Source: CBDBKE01 sp965218055 (GTDB taxonomy: Bacteria; Acidobacteriota; Terriglobia; JAJPHL01; JAPKYU01). Taken from it: a stretch of 64,000 nt of DNA. Positions 1-11,843 of the stretch are shown here, one piece after another (positions within the stretch are counted from its first letter, which is position 1; each line of letters starts with the position of its first letter). The notes under the pieces are model-generated. The model saw only the letters and a list, made by a program, of their open reading frames with translations, was not told where the DNA came from and did no database searches. The position numbers were made by a program, and so were the translations under genes. Location of the stretch: positions 2,356,001-2,420,000 of the forward strand of contig CBDCKA010000002.1 in assembly GCA_965218055.1 (NCBI GenBank). The letters run 5' to 3'.

Positions 1-672
1 GAGCAGGCTGTGGACATGGCGAGCGTCTCAGCCATCGTGCGCAACGTCTATCGGCAGGGCACGGTCAAGGGAGTGCTTTCCACCGGTGTGGGCGAAATCG
101 GAAAGACGTGGCAGGTCAGCCGGTGCGTGGTGGGCCTGTGCGTGCCGGGCAGGCCGCCTACGGTCATCCAGGAGTACGTGGCTGACGGGATCCAGCCATC
201 GGAAGGCGCCGCGGCTGCAACGCTGGTGAGCTCTCTCGTGCAGGCCACCTCGGGCGGGGACCCACTGGCGGTCGAAGACGCCAGTGCCGCATCGGATCTT
301 CCCCAGATCGCCCCGGCCATTCAGTCACAAGGGATCAAGTCATTCCTGGCGTTGCCGCTGGTGGAAACGGAGAAGGCCAGCGGCGTGGTGCTGCTTGAGC
401 AATGCGACCGGCTGCGCCGCTGGGATTCCCAACAGGTGATGGCCATGAAGGCTGTTGTGGACCAGATGGCGATGGCTATTTCTCACGTCAGGTTGCGCAG
501 CCTGATGAAGGTGGTATCCGATGAGTCCTCAGGACTGCTTGCCCGCAGTTCGTATGTGGACTACCTGCTTTCGGAAACCGCCCGCGCAAAACAGCAGAAC
601 ACGCCCTTGTCGGTCACTTTGCTCCAGTTTGGCAAAGGCCCGCAATCGGACCGGGAGTTGGAGGAAAGCTAC
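1..672 (+). pseudogene. GAF-domain signalling protein, 5' part (interrupted by IS)
   Basis: The reading frame is open from the first base of the window, so the true start lies upstream. Residues about 15-165 look like a GAF domain (small-molecule sensor fold), followed by the beginning of a GGDEF-like alpha/beta region. The frame ends in TGA at 673-675, which are the first bases of an inserted IS. Removing the IS and one copy of the CTAC target duplication joins this frame exactly to the segment at 1929-2273 (…ELEESY then LREYMQEA…). The intact protein would have been at least 335 residues. The function is probably sensory or regulatory; the ligand is unknown. The frame join is seen directly; the domain names are inference from sequence pattern. 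Confidence 0.8.
669..672. repeat. target-site duplication CTAC (left copy)
   Basis: CTAC at 669-672 is repeated at 1925-1928, immediately outside the two ends of the IS. A 4-bp duplication is within the range made by IS3-family transposition. Confidence 0.8.
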
Positions 673-699
673 TGACCTGACCGGCGCTTTTTGTACCAA
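673..699 (+). repeat. IS left inverted repeat
   Basis: It starts TGACC and ends in TTTTTGTACCAA. The pair with 1900-1924 is imperfect in the middle (27 versus 25 nt) but identical at the outer 5 and inner 12 bases. Confidence 0.75.
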
Positions 700-778
700 G
701 TGGAAAGAGAGAGAATCCACTTGAGGAGGAAGTGAGGTCAAGCCGACAAGGAGTTACAAGCCGGAGCAGATTGTAGCG

Positions 779-1018
779 GTGCTACGGCAGATAGAAGTGC
801 AGATGGCGAACGGGAAGACTGCGCCCCAAGCCTGCAAAGAAGCCGGAATCCACACCCAGACCTACTACCGGTGGCGGAAGGAATATGGGGGGCTGAAGCT
901 GGATCAGGCGAAACGGCTGAAGGAATTGGAGAAGGAGAACACTCGCCTGAAGCGACTGGTCGCGGAGCTGTCGCTGGAGAAGCAGGTGCTGCGGGATGTG
1001 GCACAGGGAAACTTCTAA
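779..1018 (+). CDS. IS3 transposase OrfA (helix-turn-helix protein)
   Basis: This is a small DNA-binding protein of the IS3 type. It has a helix-turn-helix segment (QACKEAGIHTQTYYRWRKEY) and then a leucine-zipper-like coiled coil rich in E, K, L and R, ending …DVAQGNF. The open frame extends upstream to 725. A strong Shine-Dalgarno-like GAGGAGGA (723-730) sits just before codon 737, where the family normally has ATG-AAG, but here the codon is GTC. The first usable start downstream is GTG at 779, which would lose about 14 residues. Start loss is therefore likely. Followed by orfB in the -1 frame. Confidence 0.75.
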   Translation: MLRQIEVQMANGKTAPQACKEAGIHTQTYYRWRKEYGGLKLDQAKRLKELEKENTRLKRLVAELSLEKQVLRDVAQGNF

Positions 1019-1854
1019 GCCCTGAGCGGCGGCGTTGTGCGGTAGAGCATGCGCGGGAGCAACACGGGTTGTCGGAACGGTATGCCTGCCGGCTGCTGGG
1101 GCAATGGAGAGGGACGCAACGATAGGAACCGAATCCTCGGCTGGACGAAGAAAAGCTGACGCGAGCTGTCATTGCCCTGGCAACGAAGTATGGGCGGTAT
1201 GGGTACCGCCGGATCACCGCTTTACTGCGGGGCGTGGGATGGGAAGTGGGCAAGGATCGAGTACAGCAAATCTGGCGGCGCGAGGGGCTGAAAGTGCCGC
1301 AAAAACAGAAGCCCCGGGGTCGGTTGTGGTTGAACGACGGCTCCTGTGTGCGACTACGGCCGGAGCGACCGAACCACGTTTGGAGCTACGACTTCATGAG
1401 TGCCAGAACGCACGAGGAGAGAACGCTGCGGCTGCTGACCTTGCTGGATGAGTACACGCGGGAATGCCTGGCGATCCGGGTGGAGCGGAGGATGGGCAGC
1501 CAACAAATCATTGAGGCGTTGTCGGACGTGATGTTGTGGCGAGGGATACCGGAACAGATTCGATCCGACAATGGTCCCGAGTTCATCGCCCAAGAACTGC
1601 GCCAGTGGTTGGCAAATCTAGGGACAGGGACACTGTACATCGAACCGGGCAGTCCCTGGGAGAACGGGTACTGCGAGAGTTTCAATGGGAAGCTGCGGGA
1701 CGAATGCCTGAATGGAGAGATCTTCTACTCGTTGAAGGAGGCACAGGTGGTGATTGAACAGTGGAGGGTGCAATACAACACGGTGCGGCCGCACTCGGCG
1801 CTCGGCTATAGGCCCCCGGCGCCGGGGGCTATAGCCCCCCTCCCCTGCCACTGA
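1018..1854 (+). pseudogene. IS3 transposase OrfB (DDE integrase) with in-frame TAG
   Basis: This is the rve/DDE catalytic subunit of the IS3 transposase. Downstream of codon 1234 the catalytic core is well preserved: WSYDF with the first Asp, SDNGPEF with the second Asp, then the ENGYCESFNGKLRDE segment with the Glu, and the terminal YNTVRPHSALGY motif. The frame is continuous with an upstream part that starts inside the end of orfA, but a TAG at 1123-1125 falls between …WRGTQR and EPNPRLDEE…. In relatives I recall, this place is usually an aromatic residue, so one base change from TAT/TAC would explain it. I treat the gene as a nonsense mutant rather than recoded. Confidence 0.8.
1806..1834. 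repeat. palindrome inside orfB 3' end
   Basis: The arms CTATAGGCCCCCGGC and GCCGGGGGCTATAG pair with a single-base bulge. The sequence also encodes GYRPPAPGAIAP at the orfB C-terminus. It may act as a hairpin that limits transcription through the IS end. Confidence 0.55.
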
Positions 1855-1899
1855 AACCAGTTTCACAGCCCCAGGCTGCGATGTAAACTCTCGCTACGG

Positions 1900-1924
1900 T
1901 TGGTACAAAAAATCGGTCTGGTCA
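1900..1924 (-). repeat. IS right inverted repeat
   Basis: This is the partner of 673-699, reading TTGGTACAAAAA…GGTCA on the plus strand. It is followed at once by the second CTAC copy (1925-1928). Confidence 0.75.
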
Positions 1925-1928
1925 CTAC

Positions 1929-2273
1929 CTGCGGGAGTACATGCAGGAGGCTGCCCAAGGGCTGGTGGGCCACCTCCGGCAGAATGATGTCGGCATACGC
2001 TATGACGCCACCACACTGGCCACGGTGTTGAACGGCACCAACGGCAACGCCGCCCTCCCTGTCGCGGAGCGAATCCGGAAAATGGTGGCCAGCATCCGGA
2101 TCGGAGACAGGCCAGGTCTGCCGGTCACCGCGGGCGTCGCCGAGGCAGTTCTGGGCGGCGAAATCGAGCCGGTCGATATCGTCACCGAACTGATCAACCG
2201 GGTGGAGGCGGCCCTGGAGGCTGCCTACGCCGAGGGCGCCAGCAGCAAGCTCCTACCGCCGCCTGCAAAATAA
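1929..2273 (+). pseudogene. GAF-domain signalling protein, 3' part (degenerate GGDEF)
   Basis: This is the C-terminal piece of the gene that enters the window at base 1. The frame continues exactly once the IS and one CTAC are removed. The segment has the layout of a GGDEF domain (an R-Y-D-A-T-T-L-A-x-V-L strand in place of the signature, then AERIR and a two-residue match to the late A-G-V strand), but the GG(D/E)EF signature itself is absent, so it is probably not a cyclase. The gene stops at TAA 2271-2273. An internal ATG at 1941 could allow a fragment to be made, but no good ribosome-binding site is visible. Confidence 0.75.
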
Positions 2274-2383
2274 CCCCTCACCTCCAGGCAGCGCTCCAGT
2301 GGCGGCGGCCTCCGGCCGGCTATGTCGCCAGGCCAGCGGCGCTACTATGGCCTACCTGGGGCCTATCTTGGGCCTATGTGGCC

Positions 2384-5300
2384 TCAGCGAATGGCTAGGG
2401 TGACCGTGTTGCTCGGCACGCCGTTCTGAAAGAGAACCAAGTTCACTTCCGCCCCTGGCTCAACGCCGGCTGGAATTTCCACGTTCACCTGGTAGAGCCC
2501 CACGAAGCCCGGCGCCAGCCCTGCAAAGCTGACCGAGGCGTTTACCTCGCCGATGGTCGCGGTGACCGGGGTGGTCACCGCCTCCCCTGCGCCTGGCTCA
2601 CCTGCTCCCACCGTCGCCACCAAGATATCTGTGTTCGCAATCAAAATTGCTCCCTGGCCGGTGCCCTGCTGGTTGAGGGTGAAAATTGCCGGCTGCACGG
2701 CAGCCACAGTGATGCTTTCGGGCACGGCAATCGCTTCCGGGCCTGTCCCTTCACGGCGCGACTTCACAAACACCTGCGGGCGGCTGTTCGGGGCCAGGTC
2801 AAAGGGGAGCTGGGCGTTGATCTGGTTCTCGTTGGAAAAGAACAGGGGCACGTCTGTGCCCGCAACGTTCAGGGTGGCGCCGCCCAGCGTGGTTTCCAAT
2901 GGCAGGCGCGAGGCAAGGTTTTGCCCGCTCGCCAGATTGCGCCCGAACACCGAGACGATGCTGCCCGGTGCCATTGCGCCGCCGGGGGCGAAATTGGCGC
3001 CGTTGACAACCCCGCCGGCGAACAGAGCTGGCACGCTGGGATTGCTGCCGACCTGCCCCACCACTCGCACGACCGCAGCCTCCAGCCCGGGGCACTCCGC
3101 ACGCGTCGTGACCGTGACGCGGGAGGCCGCATTCACCGGGCGCCAGGTGCCGACGTAGACTCCGGTCCGCAGGTTGGACAACACCAACGGAGGATCGCCA
3201 CTCGAGAAGCTGGCCACCACGGTGGCATCGGTGACCGCGTCGCCACAGTCATCGGCGAGCTGCACTTCAATCGGGCTGGGGAAGCCCACCGGCGAGGCAA
3301 AGTTGTTCGCCAGAATCCGAGGGAGCGCAAGCAGCCGCTGGGGTTCACACTGCGCCTGATTGGCGCGGCGGCCTGGGTCTGGGAACTGGGCGCTGGAGGT
3401 TGTCGCGGTCTCGCCTGCAACTAGAAGCAGGATGTTGACGACCTGCGTGGGACCTCCGTCGAGAAACAGCAGCGTCATTGCCGCGCGATACACTCCCGGC
3501 ACAAGCATGTCGGAGAAGGGCTGGAGGGTGATACTGCGCGCCTCCTCCGGGGAAATAGATACATTGCCCGGTAGCGCGCGCAGCCAGTTGCCTCCATCGG
3601 AAGTAAGCAGGCCGCTGCGCGCCTCCACGCTGCCCGGGACCGGAGTCGCCAGGCGGACGCTCTGCGAACTTGGGGGGGTTCCGGTCGGCGCGGCGAAAAT
3701 CAACCCTGCCGGCTGCACCAGCACTCCGGGATTGCTCCCGGCTGGCAGCACATCCAGCTCTACCGTGACGAACTGCGGCGAGTTATTCGCCCCGGGGGCT
3801 TCGACCCGGATCAGCCCGCTGTACTGACCGGCGCCCAACCCGCTCACGTTCACCCCCACTTCCACCTCCGGAATCTGAACTGAGCCCGCTTCGCTGCTGC
3901 CGCTGGCCGGCGAGACGCTTAACCAGCTGCCACCGGCGAGGGTGGAGGCCGCGGCCGTCCAGTTCATCGCGCCCTGGCCGGTGTTGAGGATGGCAAAGCT
4001 CTGCGAGGGCGCTAGTTCGCCGCCCTCAATGCCGGTGAACAGCAACCCGCGCTGGCTCACGAGAATGGTCTGGGTCACCTCCGCGAGCAGCAGGGTTATT
4101 GTCACCGTCTCAGTCTGGTTGGTGGCCGGGCTCTCCACCTGCAACGAGCCCGAGTACACCCCGGCGGCCAGCCCGGCTACATTCGCGCTGACCTCGACCA
4201 CCGAGGGTGAGTCGGGCGAGGCAGAGCCGGAAGCGGGCGTGGCGCTGAGCCAGCTGCCGCCGCTGGCGGTTTCCACCACCGCCGTCCAGTCGAGCGTGTC
4301 CCCGCCGGCGTTCTCAATCCGCAGCGTCTCGGTGGGCGGGTTTCCCTGTCCCACCTGAGTTTCGAAGCCGATCGAGGCAGGTTCCACGGCAAGTCTCGGA
4401 GGCGGGACCGGGCTCACCGTCAATTCCACTGCCACCGTTTGGATGGGAGGCACGGCCAGCGGCGCCTGCACCGTCACCTGGCCGCCATAAGTTCCCTGCG
4501 CCAGAGTGGCCACGTTGACGGTGACCGAGATCACACCCGGCGCCGAGCCAGCGTCGGGGGAAACCGCCAGCCAGTCGCCGCCGGTGGTCTGTGTGGTCCA
4601 TCCCAAGCCGGTAACCGTGCTGGTGACGGCAATCTGCTGCGCGGCGACTGAGGGCGTCCCGGAGGGAGCCGAAAAGGTGAGCGACGTGGGAGCAACCATG
4701 AAGGAAGGCGCGGCGACCAGCACCTTGCGAATGCGATCGTTGCCGCTGTCGGCCAGGCACACGTTCCCCGCCGGATCAATGCTGATTCCCGCGGGACTGG
4801 AAATCCCGGCGGCGTTGGACGGTCCACCGTCGCCCGCGAACCGCTCGCCACTTCCACCGATGAGTGTATTGATGATCCCGTCGGCAGTGACCCGGCGCAC
4901 CACGCCAAACAACTCCGAGATGTAGAGGTTGCCGGCTCCGTCCGCGGCCACCCGCGACGGCTCCTCCAGCTCCGCGCTGGTAGCAAGACCACCATTGCCG
5001 GACGAGCCGAAGACCCCGGTGCCGGCCACGGTGGTAATCGTCCCGTCGAGGCTGACCTTGCGGACGCGGTTGTTCTGCCGGTCGGCGATGTAGACGTTGC
5101 CCGCTGTATCCACACCCACCCCATCCGGACTATTCAGCGCTGCGCTGGTTGCCGGCCCGCCGTCACCGGGGAAGGCACTGCCGCCACCGGCGATGGTGGT
5201 GATGGTCCCACTGGTGTCAACCTTGCGGATGCGCTCATTCTGCCGGTCCGCGATGTAAATATTGCCGGCCGTATCCAGCGCCACATCGAAGGTCAATCCA

Positions 5301-6618
5301 ATAAAAGCGCTGGTCGCCGGACCGCCATCGCCGAGATCACAGCAGGGAGCGCCGCCGGCCACGGTGGTGATGATGCCGCTGGGACTCACCTGGCGGATGC
5401 TGGCGTTTCCGGTATCGGCGATGTACAGATTGCCGTTCGTGTCCAGGGCGACAGCGCGGGGTGCGCTCAGCTCCGCGATGGTCGCCAGACCCCCATCGCC
5501 GGAAAAGCCCTGGACGCCGGTGCCGGCCACGGTGGTGATGGCGCCGTCGGGAGTCACCTTGCGGATGCGGTGGTTCTCGGTGTCAGCAATGTAGAAGTTG
5601 CCGTCTGAGTCGGCCGCTACGCCGAGGGGCTGATCCAGAAACGCACTAGTCGCCGCCGCTCCATCCCCGCCGTATTTGAACGATCCGTTGCCGGCGAGGG
5701 TGCTGATCGTCCCGGCGCTCACCTTCCGAACACGCCCGTTGCTGAAATCGGCGATGTAGAAGCTCCCGCCGGCGTCCACCGCCACGGCTGTGGGGAAATT
5801 CAGCGCGGCAGCGGTAGCCGGCCCGCCGTCGCCGGCGAAGCTCGCCGTGCCGGTACCCGCCACGGTGGTGATGATCCCACCGAGGCTCACCTGGCGGATG
5901 CGGTGATTCTGCGTGTCGGCGATGTAAAGGTTGCCGGAGCCGTCCACGGCGACGCCCTCGGGAAAGTTCAACGAAGCATCCACAGCAAGCCCGCCATCGC
6001 CGCCAAACGCGACCATGCCATTGCCGGCCACGGTGGTAATGATTCCGTCCAGGCCAACCATGCGGATGCGCTGGTTCACGCTGTCGGCAATATGCCAGAT
6101 ATTGCCGGCAGCGTCCACTGCCACACCGGCAGGCTGTTCCAGCTGGGCATTGGTAGCCAGCCCGGCGTCGCCGGCAAAGCCTTTTACCCCTGTCCCGGCG
6201 ATGGTGGTGATGATGCCACTGGTGCTGACCTTGCGGATGCGGTGGTTCTCCTCGTCAGCAATGTAGAGGTTGCCGGCCCCGTCCACCGCCACGCCTTCCG
6301 GCAGTGCGAGCGAAGCGCTGGTGGCCGGGCCGCCGTCGCCCGAGAACCACTGGATGCCATTGCCGGCGAGAATGGTCAGGGTCCCGTCAGCGGACGCCTT
6401 GAACACCATGTGGTTGCCGACATCGGTGAGATAGAGGTTGCCGGCCGGGTCCACCGCTACCCCGACGACCATCCCTAGGGGGCATTTACGGCCGATCGGT
6501 TGCCGCTGGGGAACACCCAATCGGTCCCCGCCACCGTGGTGATCACGCCCTGTGCGCCAGCCGAGAAGGGCAGTGCCACCACCACCAGTGCTACTGCATA
6601 GATCGCCAGCCGCCTCAT
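2384..6618 (-). CDS. secreted NHL beta-propeller / BACON-like / TIGR03437 protein, frameshifted near the start
   Basis: This is a large exported protein of about 1410 residues. A clear signal peptide starts at ATG 6616-6618 (MRRLAIYAVALVVVALPF…AQG). It is followed by about 11 NHL-type repeats (pattern AVD.AGNLYIAD..NHRIRKV) encoded by 4790-6470, then several BACON/Ig-like modules (WLSVSPASG pattern), and a C-terminal TIGR03437 domain (VVNGANF…PGSIVSVFG). The signal-peptide frame ends in a stop (5' NAP*) at a run of five G (6478-6482, plus strand). One extra base there would join it in frame to LGMVVGVAVDPAG. Without this correction the frame instead opens from 6679 with an unconvincing N-terminus. 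It may be a sequencing error or a real frameshift. The role is unknown; secreted or surface binding is likely. Confidence 0.85.
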
Positions 6619-6797
6619 GGTTTCGGGCCTCATCGCGGGGGAATGAGCGGATGCTACTGCCGACTGTCGCCCCGGTCAAGTGAGTAACGAGCTGGAGAAA
6701 TCTGCTCGCGTCAACTCTATTGACTCGGACCGCTGAAGGGCATAGCTTCCGTTAATTCCCACTCACAGGGGCAAGGGCTCCGCAAGAAAGGGAGAGC

Positions 6798-9700
6798 ATG
6801 TACAACCGCGCACGTCGTCGTCGCATCCCAGGATGGATGAAAGGGGCACTGGTACCGCTGGGGCTTGGGCTGCTCGCCATCGGCCTGGTGGAGTGGGGCC
6901 CCCGTCCCGGCCTTGCGCACAAGCCATCCTCCGCAGCGAAAATTCCAGCGGCCAACAAGCCGCAGGTCGTGGAGACTTTCGGAAAACTGCCTCTCTATTT
7001 CATTGAGAACCAGGGGCAGTTCGACCCCCGTGTCGCCTACTACATCCAGGGTGGCGACAAGAGCATCTACTTCACTGGCCGCGGTGTGACCTTTGCTCTG
7101 ACGGACGCGCTGACGGGCGCCGGGGACGAAGAGCCCTCATCGGAGGCCCTCGTGCACCCCGTCTCTTACCGGGGGACCGGCGGCGCCAAGGAGTCGCAAA
7201 GGGAAGCGGAGCGATGGGTGGTCAAGCTGGACTTCGTCGATGCCAACCCAAAGGTGCGGCCTGTGGGGCAGGAGCCGACCGCCGCCCTCATCAGCTACTT
7301 TAAGGGACCGCGGGAGGAGTGGACCACCGGCCTGCCGACCTACGCGAGCCTGGTCTATCGCGATCTGTGGCCCGGCATCGACCTGGTGTACACCGGCACC
7401 GGCAGCCGCCTGAAATATACCTTCTTAGTTCACCCTGGGGCTGACCCCAACCAGATCAATCTGGCCTACCGCGGTGCCTCGGAGGTTCAAATCAATGAGG
7501 CAGGGCAACTGGAGGTATCCACGCCGCTGGAGGACTTCCAGGAGGACAAGCCCTACGTCTATCAGGAGGTGGAAGGCCAGCACCGGGAGGTGGCGGCGGC
7601 CTACAGCCTGGAGGGCGAGGATTCCGATGGAGTGCAATTCGGCTTCCGCGTGGGCGCCTACGACCCGCAGAAGGTGCTGGTGCTCGACCCCGTCGTGCTG
7701 CTCTACGCCGGCTACATCGGCGGCTCGGTCAACGATACCGGTAGAGACATTGCCGTGGACTCCACGGGCCACGCCTACGTTGTTGGCGGGACCACTTCCA
7801 GCGAGGCCAGCTTTCCGGTGACGGTGGGACCCGACCTAACCTACAATGGCGACACCGACGCCTTCGTGGTCAAGGTGAACCCTTCGGGCACTGCCCTCGA
7901 CTACGCCGGCTACATCGGCGGCTCAAGCCAGGATGGGGGTCGGGGCATTGCCGTGGACTCCACAGGCCACGCCTACGTTACTGGCTTCACCCAGTCCAGC
8001 GAGGCCACCTTTCCGGTGACGGTGGGACCCGACCTGACCTACAATTTCGGCCAGGACGCCTTCGTGGCCAAGGTGAACCCTTCGGGCACTGCCCTCGACT
8101 ACGCCGGCTACATCGGCGGCTCAAGCCTCGATATAGGTCATGGCATTGCCGTGGACTCCACGGGCAACGCCTACGTCACCGGCACGACCCAGTCCAGCGA
8201 GGCCACCTTTCCGGTGACGGTGGGACCCGACCTGACCTTCAATGGCGGCGGCGGCGACGTCTTCGTGGCCAAGGTGAACCCCTTGGGCACAGCCTTCGAC
8301 TATGCCGGCTACATCGGCGGCTTGGGCACCGACGGCCTAGAAAGTGGTGGCATTGCCGTGGACTCCACGGGCAACGCCTACGTTACCGGCCAGACCCAGT
8401 CCAGCGAGGCCACGTTTCCGGTGACGGTGAGACCCGACCTAACCTTCAATGACTCCCTTGGCGGCAGGGACGCCTTCGTGGCCAAGGTGAACCCCTCGGG
8501 CACTGCCCTCCTCTACGCCGGCTACATCGGCGGCTTTTCCGGTCTTGGCATTGCCGTGGACTCCACGGGCCACGCCTACGTTACCGGCGGGACCGGCTCC
8601 GGCTTTCCGGTGACGGTGGGACCCGACCTGACCTACAATGGCGGCCTGGACGTCTTCGTGGCCAAGGTGAACCCCTTGGGCACTGCCCTCGTCTACGCCG
8701 GCTACATCGGCGGCTCAGCCTTCGATCGTAGTTCTGGCATTGCCGTGGACTCCACGGGCAACGCCTACGTTACCGGCTGGACCGAATCCAGCGAGACCAG
8801 CTTTCCGGTGACGGTGGGACCCGACCTGACCTACAATTTCGGCCAGGACGCCTTCGTGGCCAAGGTGAACCCCTCGGGCACTGCGCTCGACTACGCCGGC
8901 TACATCGGCGGCCTAGGCGACGATCTCGGTTATGGCATTGCCGTGGACTCCACGGGCAACGCCTACGTCACCGGCTTCACCAACGCCAGCGAGACCACCT
9001 TTCCGGTGACGGTGGGACCCGACCTGACCTACAATGGCGGCACCTTCGACGCCTTCGTGGCCAAAATCGCGGACCTGCCGCTGGGGCCTCCGGCCCTGCC
9101 CGCGAACTCAGTGGTCAACGGCGCCAGCTTCCGACCGGCCGCGGAGGCGAATTCGGCCATCGCGCCGGGAGCGATTGTGTCCACCTTTGGGACGGACCTG
9201 GCGGGCGGTACCCAGCTGGGTGAAGCACCACTCCCCACCACGCTGGGGGATACCAGCGTGACCTTCAACGACATTCCGGCCCCGCTGTTTTTCGTGTCGG
9301 GCACGCAGATCAATGCACAGGTCCCCTTTGAGCTGATGACCGGAACCGGTATGGTCTCGGTGCAGGTGACGCGGGGCGGCGAAATGAGTACAGCGCAGCC
9401 AGTCGGGATCGCGGCGGCATCGCCGGGGATTTTTACGCTCAACCGGCAGGGCACCGGACAAGGCGCCATCCTCATTGCCAACACCCCGTTCCTCGCGGCT
9501 CCCGCAGGAGTGCTCGAGAACTCCCGCCCAGCCCAGCGCGGGGAATTTATTTCGATCTTCTGCACGGGTCTCGGTCCGGTACAGCCCGAAGTCCCCTCCG
9601 GCGATGTTGCCCCCAGCACTCCCCCACTGGCAGAGACGCTCAGTCCAACGCTGGTGAACATCAGCGACATTCCTGCCCTCGTGACCTTCTCCGGCCTCGC

Positions 9701-9827
9701 GCCAGGATTTGTGGGGCTGTACCAAGTGGACGTGCAGGTGCCGATGGGTGTCCCGTCAGGCACGCAGAACGTCGAAATCATCATCAACGGCGTATCGAGC
9801 AATATCGTCACCGTCGCCGTACAGTAG
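6798..9827 (+). CDS. secreted SBBP-repeat protein with TIGR03437 C-terminus
   Basis: A 1009-residue protein. The N-terminus has basic residues and a hydrophobic stretch (residues 15-32, GALVPLGLGLLAIGLVEW), so it is exported or anchored. Residues about 60-300 match the domain often found before SBBP repeats (FIENQGQFDPRVAYYIQ…). About 300-760 hold seven SBBP beta-propeller repeats, each with GIAVDSTG(N/H)AYVTG and a period near 66 residues. The C-terminus (about 770-1009) is a TIGR03437 domain (NSVVNGASFRP…PGAIVSTFG). The start ATG 6798 has GAAAGGGAGAGC just upstream. It is divergent from the NHL-repeat gene, with about 180 bp between the starts. Both proteins share the same terminal domain, which suggests a common sorting or surface role; that is inference. 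Confidence 0.87.
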   Translation: MYNRARRRRIPGWMKGALVPLGLGLLAIGLVEWGPRPGLAHKPSSAAKIPAANKPQVVETFGKLPLYFIENQGQFDPRVAYYIQGGDKSIYFTGRGVTFALTDALTGAGDEEPSSEALVHPVSYRGTGGAKESQREAERWVVKLDFVDANPKVRPVGQEPTAALISYFKGPREEWTTGLPTYASLVYRDLWPGIDLVYTGTGSRLKYTFLVHPGADPNQINLAYRGASEVQINEAGQLEVSTPLEDFQEDKPYVYQEVEGQHREVAAAYSLEGEDSDGVQFGFRVGAYDPQKVLVLDPVVLLYAGYIGGSVNDTGRDIAVDSTGHAYVVGGTTSSEASFPVTVGPDLTYNGDTDAFVVKVNPSGTALDYAGYIGGSSQDGGRGIAVDSTGHAYVTGFTQSSEATFPVTVGPDLTYNFGQDAFVAKVNPSGTALDYAGYIGGSSLDIGHGIAVDSTGNAYVTGTTQSSEATFPVTVGPDLTFNGGGGDVFVAKVNPLGTAFDYAGYIGGLGTDGLESGGIAVDSTGNAYVTGQTQSSEATFPVTVRPDLTFNDSLGGRDAFVAKVNPSGTALLYAGYIGGFSGLGIAVDSTGHAYVTGGTGSGFPVTVGPDLTYNGGLDVFVAKVNPLGTALVYAGYIGGSAFDRSSGIAVDSTGNAYVTGWTESSETSFPVTVGPDLTYNFGQDAFVAKVNPSGTALDYAGYIGGLGDDLGYGIAVDSTGNAYVTGFTNASETTFPVTVGPDLTYNGGTFDAFVAKIADLPLGPPALPANSVVNGASFRPAAEANSAIAPGAIVSTFGTDLAGGTQLGEAPLPTTLGDTSVTFNDIPAPLFFVSGTQINAQVPFELMTGTGMVSVQVTRGGEMSTAQPVGIAAASPGIFTLNRQGTGQGAILIANTPFLAAPAGVLENSRPAQRGEFISIFCTGLGPVQPEVPSGDVAPSTPPLAETLSPTLVNISDIPALVTFSGLAPGFVGLYQVDVQVPMGVPSGTQNVEIIINGVSSNIVTVAVQ
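7690..9062 (+). repeat. near-identical ~200-bp coding repeats (SBBP units)
   Basis: Seven copies of a unit containing GGCATTGCCGTGGACTCCAC and TTTCCGGTGACGGTG recur with very few synonymous differences. This points to recent tandem duplication or gene conversion inside the gene. Confidence 0.85.
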
Positions 9828-9885
9828 CCTGCGCCCGGTCAGGCTAGAGGATTCTGCGGCCTCCTGGATAGGGTCCCTATGGAGG

Positions 9886-9914
9886 TTGACATCCACCTGC
9901 GACGGGTGTATAAA
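9886..9914 (+). promoter_or_regulatory. sigma-70 promoter of the 16S rRNA unit
   Basis: TTGACA (9886-9891), a 17-base spacer, then TATAAA (9909-9914). It is the only strong consensus promoter in the 317-bp gap between 9827 and the 16S gene, and it points toward it. The rest of the gap is leader. Confidence 0.85.
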
Positions 9915-10019
9915 GAGGAGTTGCCCCTGGTGTTTGGGGGCAATCGGGGAGAGTATCCCCTGCCTGAAGTCCCGATTCCCGGGACGGGTTCCAGTTGCAG
10001 TGACGGCTGGAGCTGCTCA

Positions 10020-10036
10020 GTTCTTTGACAATTCGG
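10020..10036 (+). promoter_or_regulatory. boxA-like antitermination site in the rRNA leader
   Basis: GTTCTTTGACAATTCGG resembles the bacterial rRNA leader boxA (TGCTCTTTAACAA in E. coli), bound by NusB/S10. The position, about 110 nt before the 16S start, fits. The leader also contains two similar GCG(A/T)TAGCGCGG stretches near 10107-10137. Confidence 0.6.
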
Positions 10037-10144
10037 AATGCTAGACCAGTAAGAGATTTTGAGTTCAGCCGGACGAATGTTTCGTTCCTATAAGTTCGTT
10101 TCGCGTTAGCGCGGCATAGTTCGCGATAGCGCGGGACAACAAGT

Positions 10145-11664
<1,520 letters not shown>

Positions 11665-11843
11665 GAGAGAACGTGCGCGGATTCGGCCTGCGGGCCGAAA
11701 TGTTCCGCGTTACCCGGCTCCGGGGTTCGGAGCCCTCCTGCCTAGCGGTAGGCGGGAGGTCGTTCGGCTTCTCTGCTCAGAATCACTGCTGGTTGGTCCG
11801 GCCCCGCTCTGCGGGGCCGCATTCCGGATTTCGAGAGCGCAAG

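Larger units (their letters stand above)
673..1924 (+). mobile_element. IS3-family insertion sequence, 1252 bp
   Basis: The ends are imperfect inverted repeats: the left end 673-699 (TGACC…TTTTTGTACCAA) matches the reverse complement of the right end 1900-1924 (TTGGTACAAAAA…GGTCA). A CTAC duplication flanks both. Inside are orfA and orfB of the IS3 type, with orfB in the -1 frame relative to orfA as expected for programmed frameshifting. Both appear defective: orfA has no usual start codon at the expected place, and orfB has an in-frame TAG at 1123-1125. A near-perfect 29-nt palindrome lies at 1806-1834 inside the 3' end of orfB. The copy is probably no longer autonomous. Confidence 0.88.

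Noticed and set aside
1123..1125. TAG in orfB as possible recoding (pyrrolysine or suppression)
   Set aside because: Nothing else in the window suggests TAG recoding; the orfA start also looks damaged, so decay is simpler.
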